Origin: Bimuria novae-zelandiae CBS 107.79
Lineage: Eukaryota > Ascomycota > Dothideomycetes > Pleosporales > Didymosphaeriaceae
DNA length: 42,178 bases
Direction of reading: 5' to 3'
NCBI GenBank assembly: GCA_010015655.1
Contig: ML976824.1
Coordinates: 1 to 42,178 of the forward strand
Both the position numbers and the translations under genes were made by a program. The first letter of the stretch is position 1. Each line of letters starts with the position of its first letter. Of the stretch, positions 12,001 to 22,382 are shown piece after piece. The notes under the pieces are model-generated. The model made no database searches. It had not been told where the DNA came from and saw only the letters and a program-made list of their open reading frames with translations.

Positions 12001-12880
12001 ATTCTAATATAGTTAATAGTTATCTCCTTCTATCGCGCGTTAATTATAAATATAGTAGTGCCTATAGTGTTAATCTTAAGGCCTACCTTTATAAGGTCCT
12101 CGCGAGAGACGTGCTTCCGTTATATAGGCTACTATCTTTAGGGCGGTTTAGGCTGGTAGCGTAGCTACTCTTCTATCTTAGCTAGGTTCTTCTAGTAGAC
12201 TTAACGCTAAGGGGACTGTTATAACAAGTAATAGTTATATTATATTATAGCTATATTTATAAGCTTATCGCGTTAGTTAGCGTCTACTTAATAGCTAAGG
12301 TTAACTTTTATATTAATATCTTACGTAGGGATAATAATATCGCGCTTATAGTTAATTAGCACTATATTTAGCTACTTAAGCGTCTACTACTTATAGTTAA
12401 GCTAAATATTAGCTTCCTCGAAGAGCTTGTAGCTAATAATAAGGTTTATAATAGCCTATATTATAAAGAATAAAATAAGTAGTTAGATGGTAATTATCTA
12501 GTACTAAGTTAGCTTAGAAATACTTGTTTACCTATCTATTTAGTCGACTGTTATATCCTGCTAAGGGAATAGCTTTTATGTTCTTAATAGATATCTTAAG
12601 CCTTTTCTTAATTGTACGCAGGTATTTAAGGTAGACTAAAACGTAACTATCTACGCTAGTATTAATAAGGCCCTTTAGTTTAATTACAAGGCTATTAGTT
12701 AAGATATAGTAAGGTATAATAAAGGCGCTTCTACTAAATAGGAGGCTTTATATACTAATAGCTCTAGTAGGCTTCTTTAGGGAGGAGACTTCCCCTAAAG
12801 AAAGTTATTTTCTAATAACTTATTATAATAGGTCACCTCTTGCTCGTTACTAGGTTTATTCTTATTATCTAGGTTATAGT
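9060..12880 (-). pseudogene. pol of element D (protease, RT, RNase H, integrase), RIP-degraded
   Basis: Reading the minus strand with TAA/TAG as lost sense codons shows reverse transcriptase in about 10950-11800: RLALTKVFVKLNI at about 11500-11540, then FCIAYLDNILIY at about 11299-11340, the Y-x-DD box with its second Asp changed to Asn. RNase H should lie near 10450-10900 and integrase near 9100-10300, placed mainly by order. Protease should lie near 12100-12500 but I cannot see its active site. Stop density is very high and no active enzyme is expected. Confidence 0.75.
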
Positions 12881-14570
12881 CGCTATCCTCTACTACCTTT
12901 TATTTAATAGAGCCATGCGGGCACTTGCGGGCGATATAGCTAGGTTTATAATAATAATAGTAGATTAGCGGGCTATCTATTATAGTAAGGCGGGTTAGTT
13001 AAGCTACTATAAGAGGTTAAGTTAGTTACTATAGTAAGAGAGTCTGCTAGGCGTTTATTTAGCTTAGCTAATTACGCCTACTACTACTACTATATTAGGA
13101 GCTTATAGTAAGCTCTTAGGCAAAGTCTTGCACTAGGTTAATATAGTTATTATAACGCTTATTATATAAGTAATAATAAATGCTTATCTAAGCGCGTAGA
13201 GCGTTAGGAAGCTTCTTATAAAACTCCTTAACTTATTACTTTACTAGGAGGCAGCGTTCTTGCGTAAAGTAAAAGAACTTATTTTAAAACGTAGTAAAGT
13301 TAGTAGCGTCCCTAAAGTAAAGCATCTAGAAGTTGCGCTAGGCGTTAAGCTTCTTATATAAGTTATTATAGGTCTTCTTAAGTTAATCTAGTAGGTACTA
13401 ATAGTTAATTTTCTAGTTACTATTTTTTAACGTATAAATAAGTGTAAAGAGGTGCTAGTTAGCGGCCCCGTTAGTTCGTGTACATATGTATAAGGTAATA
13501 TTACTTTAGGTAGCCTACTTATTTTTACCTTAGTACTAATTATAGTTAGTCTATATTTTGTCTTCTAAGCTATTTTTTTATTAATTAAAAGTAACGTCCT
13601 TACTATCCTTTAGTAATAGTAGGTCTAAAAAGTAAGTAAAGTAGCTAGTAGTAGGGCTATAAGTAGCTAATAAAGTAGCTAGTATAAAAGGTAATACGCG
13701 AGGAAGGGAAGAGTTATTTAAGTAACTAGACTTTTTTTAAGGTATTAGAGGTATTAAAGACGTTAATAGTAAGATTAAAAATTAAGTTACGCGGGATTAA
13801 GTTATTATCGTATATAATAAAAAAAAAGAAGCGATAGTAGCGCGCTTAGCTAATTAGGCTTTTAGCTTATTTATCTTTTGTCGTGCTACCTCTACTTTCT
13901 ACTACTCTTAGATAAGGGCGTTATAGAGCTCTTCGCCTTTGGCTAAGGCGTTAGTAGCGATCTGGTGGTACATGTATAGTTACTATCGCTCCACGCTACA
14001 AAGAAGTAGCTAGCTAACTAGTTCTATAGTAATCTCCGTTAGGTCCTGCCTAAAATACTTAATTATAGCCTCTAGCATCGCGGTAATTAGTTTATTACCT
14101 ACAAAGGTAGGTAGCTAGGGAGGTTATAAGAGGTCCTTATCTATGCCTTGCTAAACGCGAGTAAGCTTTAGGGAAGTATCCTAATTATAATTCTCCTTAG
14201 TAATAGAGCTATAGCTCTAGATCTCTTATTCTTAGTAGATAAAGCGCTTAGTAAGGTTATACGCGTTACTTAGTACCTACTTCTTTAGCGTTAATATTAT
14301 AAATAGGTGTTTTAGTGCTATTATTTATATAGGTTACCTATTAGGCTTATTTATTTAATAGAGGCGGTAGGTATACTTAGCTTTCTTAGCTAATTATAGC
14401 GTATTATCTAAATAGTGTCCTTTAACTCCCTTTAAGCGGTACTTTGCTTAGTAGTATTAGGACCTCTTAGTATAGGCAATTATATTTAATAACAAACTAA
14501 TAGCTTAGCGTAGTTATATAATAAATTTTTTATAGTTATTGTTAAGTCGTGCGCGCGGACAGATTAAGTA
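12881..14570 (-). pseudogene. gag of element D with degraded CCHC knuckle
   Basis: The knuckle lies at 12921-12962: YYYYYKPSYIARKC, where positions 1, 4 and 9 of C-x2-C-x4-H-x4-C read Tyr and only the last Cys survives, followed by PHG. Upstream (to the right) are Lys/Leu-rich stretches with many TAA/TAG at presumed Gln codons, typical of fungal gypsy Gag. The start is not identifiable; the 5' LTR begins at 14873. Confidence 0.7.
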
Positions 14571-14621
14571 GTTTAATTTAATATTATATTACTATCCTCT
14601 AGCTAAGTAAGGTAATTTTAG

Positions 14622-14873
14622 TGTAATATAAGGACGAGCGCAGGCTCCTGCATCGAAAGAGTAGATAAGGTAAGTTGGCTCTATTTTAGCTACACTAAGA
14701 TAAGGAGACTGTAGGTATACAGGGCTCGCGCGCTTTTGTGCGCGGCCGTCGGCGCGGAACAACTGTCCATCTACAGCAGCTGCGCTGGTGGAGTGAGCAG
14801 CTACACCAGAGCGTACGGCAGTTACGCCTCGTACGCGAGGTCATGTGACCTGCTGGCATGTCAGGCCGTCACA
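14622..14873 (-). repeat. 5' LTR of element D (252 bp)
   Basis: Pairs with 8484-8730. On the plus strand it begins TGTAATATAAGGACG where the partner begins TGTGAGAACG, and ends CCGTCACA. Open frames crossing it, for example from 14736 into B1 gag, are chance products of its GC-rich sequence. Confidence 0.9.
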
Positions 14874-14878
14874 CACAT
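14874..14878. repeat. Target-site duplication CACAT, right copy (D)
   Basis: Directly follows the LTR end at 14873 and matches 8479-8483. Confidence 0.93.
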
Positions 14879-15377
14879 TACGTTTAAGGCCTTATTTATA
14901 TATTATTTTAAGAGATTTATCCTCCTAGTTAAGTTATACAGCGTACTTGCGGAACTTGGCTATATATTTAGCTATAAATTAGTATTAGCGAATTATTTAG
15001 ATCGCGCGTTTAGTAATAGCTATCTTATTAGTAATCCTAAATATTTATTAAAGACATATCTTAAAGTTAACGTAGTTTTTAATAATATTAATTATATTAG
15101 CATATCTATTAACGTACTCTTTGTATTTGTTATCGTGATCCATGCCTAAATACTTAATTAGGTAAGTATAGATTTATTCTTTAGCGCTTTCTTACATATA
15201 GGTCGTAGCGAAGATAACCTTCTTTCTATTTTTAAGATCTTAGTTTTAGTTAAAGAAGTAAAGGTCTAGCTATAAAAGTTAAGTATTAAGGAGAGTATAA
15301 TTACTATTATATAAATTAGGTTTATGTGCCTTGTTCTTGCCATCCCCTATAGGGGTATCATAGTTGTCCGAAGCTAT
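14879..15377 (-). pseudogene. gag of element B1, N-terminal part
   Basis: Minus-strand homologue of 27655-28151 in B-inner, where gag starts ATG GCT TCG GAC. Here the start codon reads ATA at 15377-15375 (TG to TA). The part encoding AVTYIRGSAKEW in B-inner, the start of the Retrotrans_gag-like core, lies near 15180. The gene continues at 8478 after element D. Confidence 0.8.
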
Positions 15378-15424
15378 AGAAGAGGTAAGGATCCTAGTAG
15401 TGCTTATATTAAAGGTATTTAAGA

Positions 15425-15856
15425 TATTAAGATCCTAAAGAGATAGCTAATCCCTAAGGGGCTAAAGTTAGTTCTTGGACAAGAGTACTAGTAAGATAAG
15501 AAAAGATTATAGTAATAGCTTAAGCTTATTACTAGGGCGTTAGTATTAAAAGTGTATATAGTATAATTAAATTAATAAGGTTACTTATTTAGATCTAAAT
15601 AATAGATTAATAAATAGGTTAAATATAATAATAGAAGACTACTATCGCGTCTCTATATATATAACTAGTCCTACGAGTCCTAAGTGTCCTAAGAGTCCTA
15701 AAGTCCCATGTGCCAAGATACTTCTAGGACGTCCGATATTTCTAGGACGCGTAACTTGGTCACGTAATCCATAACTAAGTAAGGAATCTTGGCTAGTTGC
15801 ACGGATAAGTGTCCATGCACCGCCTCGCGTCATGTTGGGTTTAACGGATCCTAACA
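15425..15856 (-). repeat. 5' LTR of element B1
   Basis: 432 bp. Plus strand starts TATTAAGATCCT (TG changed to TA) and ends GGATCCTAACA. Pairs with 2662-3093. The U3 half is less mutated here: GTCCTAA-like repeats at 15666-15706, TCTAGGACG twice at 15723-15750, and GGTCACGTAA at 15758-15767. A TATATATA run at 15654-15661 lies about 30 bp from the start of the conserved R-U5 half. Confidence 0.92.
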
Positions 15857-15861
15857 GATAG
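15857..15861. repeat. Target-site duplication GATAG, right copy (B1)
   Basis: Follows the B1 5' LTR and matches 2657-2661. Confidence 0.93.
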
Positions 15862-18167
15862 CAAATAGCTAAGATTTAGATCTTTATATAGCATGTCCTA
15901 AGACAAGTTAAAGGTGCTAAGGAAGTACCTTATAGAGCACTTTAATAAAGGCTTTATACGCGCTAGCAAGTCACCCGTTGCCTTACTCATTATCTTTATA
16001 AAAAAGCTAGGTAGAGGACTATAATTTTATATAGACTATAGAGCGCTAAACGTGCTAATAATTCAAAACTAATACTTAATCCTTTTACTTTAAGAGACGC
16101 TAAACTATCTTTGTAAGATAAAATACTATATAAAACTTAATATTATTACTGCCTTTAATAAACTAAGAACAGCGAAGGGAGATAAGTAGCTAATAGCCTT
16201 TTATATAAGATACGGCCTATTCAAGTATCTTGTGATGCCGTTTAGGCTAGCTAATACCCCAAGCACGTTCCAGCACTACGTGAATAATACGCTATAAACT
16301 TACTTAGATATATCCTATACGGCATACATTAACGATATCTTAATATATATCAAGTTACTATTAGAACACTAATAGCACGTACGTATAGTGTTAAAGGCTA
16401 TAAAAAATTAGGCTTATAACTTAATATTAATAAGTATAAGTTTTACTAGATTTAAGTTACGTATCCAAGGTACGTAATTACTATAAATAGCATTTAAGTA
16501 GATCCTAAGAAGGTAGAGATAATATTAGACTAAAAATACCTAAAGAATATAAAAAATATAAAAGCCTTCTTAGGCTTTATAAACTTTTATTACTAATTTA
16601 TATTAGATTTCTTAAGGCTAGCTTTACCCCTTATAGTTCTAATAAAGAAAAATTAGGTATTCTACTCTAATAGCGTCTACTAAAACGCGTTTAACTAGCT
16701 AAAAGCTACCTTTATAAGCGCTTTAGTACTACGCTATTTTAACCCTAAACTACTAATTATAATAAAGGCTAATGCTTCTAACTACGTACTAATTAAAATA
16801 CTATCTTAAAAGGATAAGAATAGAGAACTTCAGCTAGTAGTTTATTACTTTAAAAAGATAAATCCTGCTAAGGGTAACTATAAGATCTATAATAAGAAGT
16901 TTCTGATAATAGTACGCTACTTTAAATAATAAAAGTTTAAGCTAAAAGGTATAGCCTTCCTAATTAATATACTAAGTAATTATAAGAACCTATAGTGCTT
17001 TACTATAATAAAGTACTTAAGACATTATTAGGCTAAATAGTTAGAGTATCTATCCCGCTTCTAGTTTATAATTACCTATTAACTTAGTAAATAGGACGAA
17101 AAGCTAGACACCCTTACCTAACATTTGTAAGATATTATAGCATAGGAAGAAACTAAAGTGGTATAGAACTAGACACTACTACGCCTAGAGTTTTTTAAGG
17201 CCGCTATGGAGACACGCTTTATAAAAATAGATTAATTAATTATATTGATTATTAATAAAAATACCTTAATAATAAACTAATTACTAAGACGCTATAGCTC
17301 CTACAAAGTAGGGTCTATAAGTAAAATATTAGGGATAATCGTATGTACTATTATAATTACATAATAATACTAGACTATAACAAACTAAAAATTAAGCTCC
17401 TTCGTCATGTTCACGACTCTCCTGTAGGTGGCCACCCAGGAAGAGGCAAGACTTTGAAAATCCTGCAGAGGGAATACTACTGGCCTTGGATGTTTGAAAC
17501 AGTAAGGCGATACGTGGCCTGTTCCCACACCTATCGCAAAGCGAAGTTATCTAGAGATAAATATTATAGTCTCCTAAAGCCCTTACCTATTATAGAACGA
17601 CTCTAGTAGCATATCTTAGTAGATTTTATAGTAGATCTACAGACTTAGAAGGACACAAAAATATTATAGTAGTAGTTAATAGGCTAAGTAAGTATTAATA
17701 TATAATACTATATAGAAATATTACTACGCTAGAGACTGCGTAGCTTTTCCTATAATACGTGTAGACTAATTATAGCCTTCTTATAATAATATTATCTAAT
17801 TAAGATACCTAGTTTGTATTAGTATTTTAAATTAAACTTTATAGCTAGCTAAAGATTATAGCACTACTATCCTTAGCGTATTATCTAGAAATAGATAGAC
17901 AGATAGAGAACGCTAATATAGCTATATATTATAAGGCGCTCACACCTTGGTCCGATCCGAGTTAGGACAGTAAGGATAAAGTAGCACTTTATAGATTATT
18001 TAGTAGTATAACTTAATGCGACACTTAGCGCGTAGCTATAGAATTTAATCTTATAATAAATAAGATAACTATTAGTTTATATAGGAGAACGTACTCGCAT
18101 AGAAGATATATAAGTTAACTATAAGGAGCGTGATATAGGAAATTACCTAGTATATATCCTTAGCCTG
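15862..18167 (+). pseudogene. pol of element E (RT, RNase H, integrase), RIP-degraded
   Basis: Continues the reading broken at 2661. Plus strand in order: reverse transcriptase with FIRASKSPVALLI near 15955, MPFRLANTPSTFQHYVN at about 16232-16282, and TAYINDILIY near 16320-16350 (Y-x-DD with first Asp changed to Asn); RNase H near 16730-17100; integrase HHCC finger at 17395-17545 (H-V-H, G-G-H-P-G, then C-S-H-T-Y where the last Tyr replaces Cys); DDE core near 17605-17900 (VDFIVDL, ISNQDTQFV, EIDRQIENAN). It is cut at 18167 by B-outer. A ~150-bp patch over the HHCC finger is almost free of RIP while both sides are saturated. Confidence 0.85.
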
Positions 18168-18593
18168 TGTTAAGATCCCAAAGAGATAGCTAATCCCTAA
18201 GGGGCTAAGGTTAGTTCTCGGGCAGGAGTACTAGTAGGATAAGAGAGGGTTATAGTAATAGCTTACGCTTGTTACTAGTGCGTTAGTATTAAAGGTATAT
18301 ATAATATAATTAAATTAACAAGGTTACTTATTTAGATCTAAATAATAGATTAATAAATAGGTTAAATACACGTAAAAGATACCTGGTTCTTGTGTTCCTA
18401 TATACTTATCTGGCTCGACATGCTCGAGTCGAGCATAGTGAGCAGATGTCTTGGCTCCTGTGCCTGCTTAAGTTGCTCGAGTCGAGCGCGTCGAGCAGTC
18501 ACGTGACCCCTAGGTACTGTGCCACCATTGGTCACATAAGACCATAGGTGCCCTTAGAGCCCAGCCAAGTGTCTATAAGATTAGATCCTAACA
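18168..18593 (-). repeat. 3' LTR of element B-outer
   Basis: 426 bp, from TGTTAAGATCCC to GATCCTAACA. The left ~200 bp match other B LTRs. From about 18368 the sequence is unrelated to B1 or B-inner: it holds two copies of GCTCGAGTCGAGC, a GTCACGTGAC palindrome at 18498-18507, and a TATATAC box at about 18399-18405. Confidence 0.92.
18421..18507. promoter_or_regulatory. Palindromic repeats and CACGTG box in B-outer U3
   Basis: TGCTCGAGTCGAGCA at 18421-18435 is a perfect odd-length palindrome. Its core GCTCGAGTCGAGC repeats at 18475-18487, and a half-site TCGAGCA follows at 18491. GTCACGTGAC at 18498-18507 is a perfect palindrome containing CACGTG, a typical bHLH/bZIP site. These lie in the promoter half of the LTR. 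The transcription-factor role is inference. Confidence 0.6.
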
Positions 18594-18608
18594 TTATCCC
18601 CCCCTCTA
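18594..18608 (-). promoter_or_regulatory. Polypurine tract of B-outer
   Basis: Minus strand TAGAGGGGGGGATAA next to the 3' LTR, in the same place as in B1 and B-inner. Confidence 0.8.
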
Positions 18609-18699
18609 ATTAATCCGTCCTTAAATCACCTAACCTATCCTACTAATTAGTTAAAGTTTAGTAACCCTATACTTTTTAGTTTTTATTATAATATCTTCT

Positions 18700-19233
18700 T
18701 CTAAGGCTCGCGCTATCCGCCTTAGCTTTAAAATTTATTATAATAGTATCCTTTATCCTATCTCTTTTAATTATTATTTATTATTTAGTACTAATTATAT
18801 TATTATGCCCTCCTCTAATCCTAATACTTATTTAAAGTATACTAAGTACGTGCGTTCCTAAAAGCTTTACGTAAACTTATTATAGGCGTCCCTAAACAGA
18901 ACTCGTAAAGAGTACTAAAAGAAGGTAGATAAAGATAAAAGATTATTAGTAAAATTTCTAACGCGACTTTTGCGGAATAAGAAGATATTAAAGCAGGCTA
19001 AAAAGCGTGCTAAATAAAAAGCGTAATATCTTGCGTTAGAAATAGAGGCTACTAAGGAGCTCTAGGTTAATGCTAATCTTAGTAATTACCTTACTACTAC
19101 GTCTAGGATTAGTCTTTCTCCTCTTTTATAGTCTATAATAAGGATACTTAACGACTTTACTAGTGCTCCTCCTTTGTCTACTATATAGTATTTTTTCTTA
19201 GTATTATAGTATCGTAAGTTTCTTTTCCTTTAA
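18700..19233 (+). pseudogene. Antisense accessory gene of B-outer: Cys-array plus coiled-coil protein
   Basis: A plus-strand frame ending in TAA at 19231-19233, opposite to pol. Around 18830-18875 it reads K-Y-T-K-Y-V-R-S-stop-K-L-Y-V-N; with TAT/TAC as RIP-altered Cys this is C-x2-C-x6-C, the second half of a Zn2Cys6-like array. The first half is too degraded to score. Downstream NRTRKEY.KKVDKDKRLL and LLRNKKILKQAKKRAK are legible, a basic, Lys/Leu-rich region likely to form a coiled coil. The layout matches the B1 and B-inner genes, but the sequence differs from both until the last ~35 residues, which resemble B1. An ATG at 18805 lies in frame inside the array, so the true start is probably upstream. 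Function unknown; a DNA- or RNA-binding regulator is inference. Confidence 0.68.
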
Positions 19234-21811
19234 AGTTTTCCCTTATTACTCTAGTATAGTAGTGGTAGTTATAGATCTTATTTTAGACCTTTTTTAAGAG
19301 CTATTAGCAGTTCTTACAAAGTTTAGATTTAGGTTCTTATATATTTTCTAAGTATAGGTATCCTTTCTACTTAACTAACTACTCTTATAAAAATTTATTA
19401 TTTTAAAAGTCTTCTCGCCTAACTTTTTTATATCCTAAAAATATTTTAACTTTGAATTTATTTTCTTCCTCTAGCTAGTAATAGAAGGTTATCTTAACTA
19501 GTGTTTTAGGGTCTATAGGTTTAAGTTAGTCTATATAAAATACTAAATATATTTTCGCGTCTAGCAGTAGTTCTAATTAGTAGTTAATTAGTAACACTTA
19601 TTTAATGAAAAAAAATAGCTTGATCTTAATATAGTCTAGTTTCTTGTGCTTTTTCTTCTAGATTTAAAAATTTTTTGTAAGCAGATATGCTTTATCCCTC
19701 TTCTTTAGCTAAGGTGCTATTTTTCTTTTTTAGTTAGTGTAGAAAATAGTTTACTATTAAGCTTTCTTAAGATTTCCTTAAAGTTATTTATATACTTCTT
19801 TTATTTTCTTAGCCGTGCTGATAGCTTCTTCTACTCTAATAGTAGTAGGAAATATTTAATTAAAAAGATATAGGTATCTTCCGTAGTTTACGTAGAATAG
19901 TGTGAATCCTGTTACTGCTAATATCTTGTTATTGTATGCTAGCTATGCCATAGGTAATAAGGAAATCTAGTTATTCTTTTAGTTATTATAGTAGATGCGT
20001 AGGTACGTTTCTATTATTTAATTCGTACGTTCTATTTGTCTATCTATTTGCGGGTAATAAGCTATTAATAATTTTTATTTTATTCTAATAAGTGCTATAA
20101 GTATTATCTAGTAGTTTAAGGTAAAGAGCTTATCTCTATCGCTAATAATTATCTTAAGAATACCATAATATTATATAAGTTAATTTAGGATAAGGAACGC
20201 TAGTTCTATTGCTATTATTATTTTTTTATATAGTAGTAGTTCTACGTACTTAGTAAATCTGCATACAATTACTAGTATTACGTTGTAACTTACTCTATTT
20301 ATAGGATCCTTTAACTTTGACAGTCCTATAATAAAGTCCATTACGATGTCTTCCCATAGTGCTATAGGTATCTAGATGGCTTGCATTTCTCCGTACTTAA
20401 GATGTGTTGCGTGTTTATTGTGCTAGCATTCTACGCATTTGCGTATATAGGTTACTACTACTTCCTTAATTTCTTTAAAGCTATAGTTCCTCTAGATTAG
20501 TTCTATTATCTTTTTAATTCTAGGATATTTATATACAGGGTCGTCGTAGTATTATTATATAACCTCTATCTATTGTTCCTTAGGTACTTCTTATATAAGT
20601 ATAAGGAGTTAATTAAGTTCTGCTATTAGTTCTAAAGATCTATTAGGATTTTACTTTAGTATTATAAAGTAGGTTTTAACCTTTTCTTTATTATTATTTA
20701 TTCTGCTAAGAATATCTGCTTATCTGTTTTCTTTACCTAGGGTGTATATAATTTTAAATTTATATTATCCTAGTATTTCTAATTACCTTACTTATTATAA
20801 AGTTAGTTTCTTATAATTATAAAGCGTGTAAGATTCTTATAGTTTATAAAAATTATAAATTCTAAGCAACTATGTGTATAGATCCTTTAGTATTTAATAG
20901 CTTTTACTATTATAAGTAGTTTTTTATCCTGTACTTCGTACTATAATTTCTCTAATATAAACTTGTGTGCATAGTATGCAATAGTGTGCTATTTACTATT
21001 TTTCTCTTACTTTGTACATGCTCTAATCGCTAAGTCGCTTGCGTCTGTTTTAATACGTAAGGGTTTATTATCTTAGAAATATATAAGGACTAGTAGTGTA
21101 ATGCATGCTTTTTATAGTATTTAAAATACTTATTTATATTCTTTTATTTAATTAAAAGGTCTGTCTTTTTTTATAAAGTTCGTAAGTGGTAGTATAATCC
21201 TAAAGTAGTTTGTAATAAATTATCTATTAAATTCAATAAATTTAAGGAAGGCTTATACTTTCTTAAAATTAATAAGTAGTTTCTACTTCCTTACTTCCTT
21301 AATCTTTAAAGGGCTTACTTAAATACCTTTAGTGTTAATAATATATCTTAGAAACTCTAGTTCTTTAACATAAAATTTATATTTCTTAAGTTTTAGTTAT
21401 AAGTTAGCGCTAATTAGCGCTTATAGTACTATTTATACGTGTTATATATAATTCTTCTCCTGTTTAGAGAATACTAAGATGTTGTTAAAGTAGGTAACTA
21501 TAAATATATTAAGGTAGTTCTATAGTACGTTATTAATTATTACTTAAAATGTTGCTGGTGTATTTATAAGTCTAAAAGGCATAACTTAGTACTTAAATAG
21601 TCTATATCTAGTTTAAAAGGCTATCTTCTACTTATTACCTACTACTATTTGTATAAGGTAGTATTTATCTTATAAATTAAATTATATAAATATCTTGGCT
21701 CGTCCTAGTCTGTCTCGAGACTTTTGTATATTTAGTAGTAGGTATCTATTCTTCATTATTATATTATTTAGCCTCCTATAGTTAATATATAGACGTTGTG
21801 TTCTATCTTTC
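19234..21811 (-). pseudogene. pol of B-outer, RT to chromodomain
   Basis: Close homologue of B1 3735-6320 and B-inner 22990-25480 on the minus strand: chromodomain (near 19330-19500), integrase core (near 20200-20400), HHCC finger (near 20450-20600), RNase H and most of reverse transcriptase (near 21300-21811). Broken inside RT at 21811 by B-inner and resuming at 28662. Heavily RIP-mutated, with numerous TAA/TAG. Confidence 0.85.
21807..21811. repeat. Target-site duplication CTTTC, left copy (B-inner)
   Basis: CTTTC precedes the LTR at 21812 and recurs at 28657-28661. Joining across gives the continuous RT sequence seen in B-inner itself near 25475. Confidence 0.95.
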
Positions 21812-22269
21812 TGTTAAGATCCCAAAGAGGTAGCTATTCTCTAAGGGGCTAAGGTTGGTTCTCGGGCAGGAGTACTAGTAGGACAGAAAAGGGTTGTAGT
21901 AATAGCTTGCGCCTGTCACTAAGGGCGTTAGTATTAAAGGTGTGTATAGTATAATTAAATTAATAAGGTTGCTTATTTAGATCTAAACGATAGATTAATA
22001 AACAGGTTAAACATAAATGCCTTAAGGGTATTCGTGTGGGTTTATATATAAGAGGGGTAAACCTTACTATCTATCTCTCTTTCTACCATCCCTAGATTCT
22101 AATAGATGGTCGCGCCGTCCGTGGATGGTGCACCTTCTACAATCTTGGCAGGATGGTATGTCTTGGCTAGATGGTATATTACGTGACCTCGGTTACGCGA
22201 CCCCGCCAAGTGTCACTTCCACTAAGGCCTGTTAGTCCTCCGCGTTCTATACATGTTTAGATCTTAATA
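21812..22269 (-). repeat. 3' LTR of element B-inner
   Basis: 458 bp, TGTTAAGATCCC to GATCTTAATA (CA changed to TA at the end). Matches 28199-28656 except for RIP-type transitions. U3 (from about 22013) holds TTATATATA at 22042-22050, four GATGGT motifs (22105, 22124, 22152, 22170) and ATTACGTGACC at 22178-22188. Confidence 0.94.
22042..22050 (-). promoter_or_regulatory. Candidate TATA box of B-inner U3
   Basis: TATATATAA on the minus strand lies ~30 bp upstream, in element orientation, of the point (about 22013) where all B LTRs become alike. Similar boxes sit at the same spacing in B1 (15654-15663) and B-outer (about 18399). This fits a TATA-directed start defining the U3/R border. Inferred from spacing only. 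Confidence 0.55.
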
Positions 22270-22285
22270 TTACCTCCCCTCTTTT
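22270..22285 (-). promoter_or_regulatory. Polypurine tract of B-inner
   Basis: Minus strand AAAAGAGGGGAGGTAA adjacent to the 3' LTR. Confidence 0.82.
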
Positions 22286-22343
22286 AGATAGCGTCCTTGG
22301 TATCCTTGTTCCGCGCCCCCTAGCTGCAGATACGGTCGTCGCA

Positions 22344-22351
22344 TATAAATA
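22344..22351 (+). promoter_or_regulatory. Candidate TATA box for the antisense gene of B-inner
   Basis: TATAAATA on the plus strand, 75 bp inside the LTR border and upstream of the opposite-strand gene. An ATG follows at 22387, but in a different frame from the main gene, whose first in-frame ATG is at 22506. It suggests the gene has its own promoter rather than only LTR read-through. Inference from motif and position. Confidence 0.4.
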
Positions 22352-22382
22352 CTCGCGTGAGTCGCTATTTTCGTGTTCTAGT

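Larger units (their letters stand above)
8484..14873 (-). mobile_element. Ty3/gypsy element D, complete, nested in B1 gag
   Basis: 6390 bp with short LTRs (247 and 252 bp) and an exact CACAT duplication. The coding strand is minus: gag with CCHC knuckle on the right, then protease, reverse transcriptase (YLDN box), RNase H, integrase and a chromodomain ending at 8775, then a polypurine tract and the 3' LTR. The interior is strongly RIP-mutated, whereas both LTRs and the last ~280 bp of pol are GC-rich and nearly clean. There is no opposite-strand accessory gene: pol stops about 30 bp from the polypurine tract. Confidence 0.93.
2662..15856 (-). mobile_element. Ty3/gypsy element B1, complete but split by element D
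   Basis: Flanked by GATAG duplications and bounded by 432-bp LTRs at 2662-3093 and 15425-15856. Removing element D and one CACAT copy leaves about 6.8 kb. Order on the minus strand: 5' LTR (right), gag, protease, reverse transcriptase, RNase H, integrase, chromodomain, then an opposite-strand gene, a polypurine tract and the 3' LTR (left). Heavily RIP-mutated: the gag start is ATA and the reverse transcriptase box is YFNN instead of Y-x-DD. It is inserted in the reverse transcriptase of element E. Confidence 0.93.

Noticed and set aside
14736..15149. 137-codon plus-strand frame
   Set aside because: It runs from the D LTR across the target-site duplication into the reverse strand of B1 gag; a chance product of the junction.
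15642..15833. 63-codon minus-strand frame
   Set aside because: Lies wholly inside the U3 of the B1 LTR and contains the TATA box and repeats.
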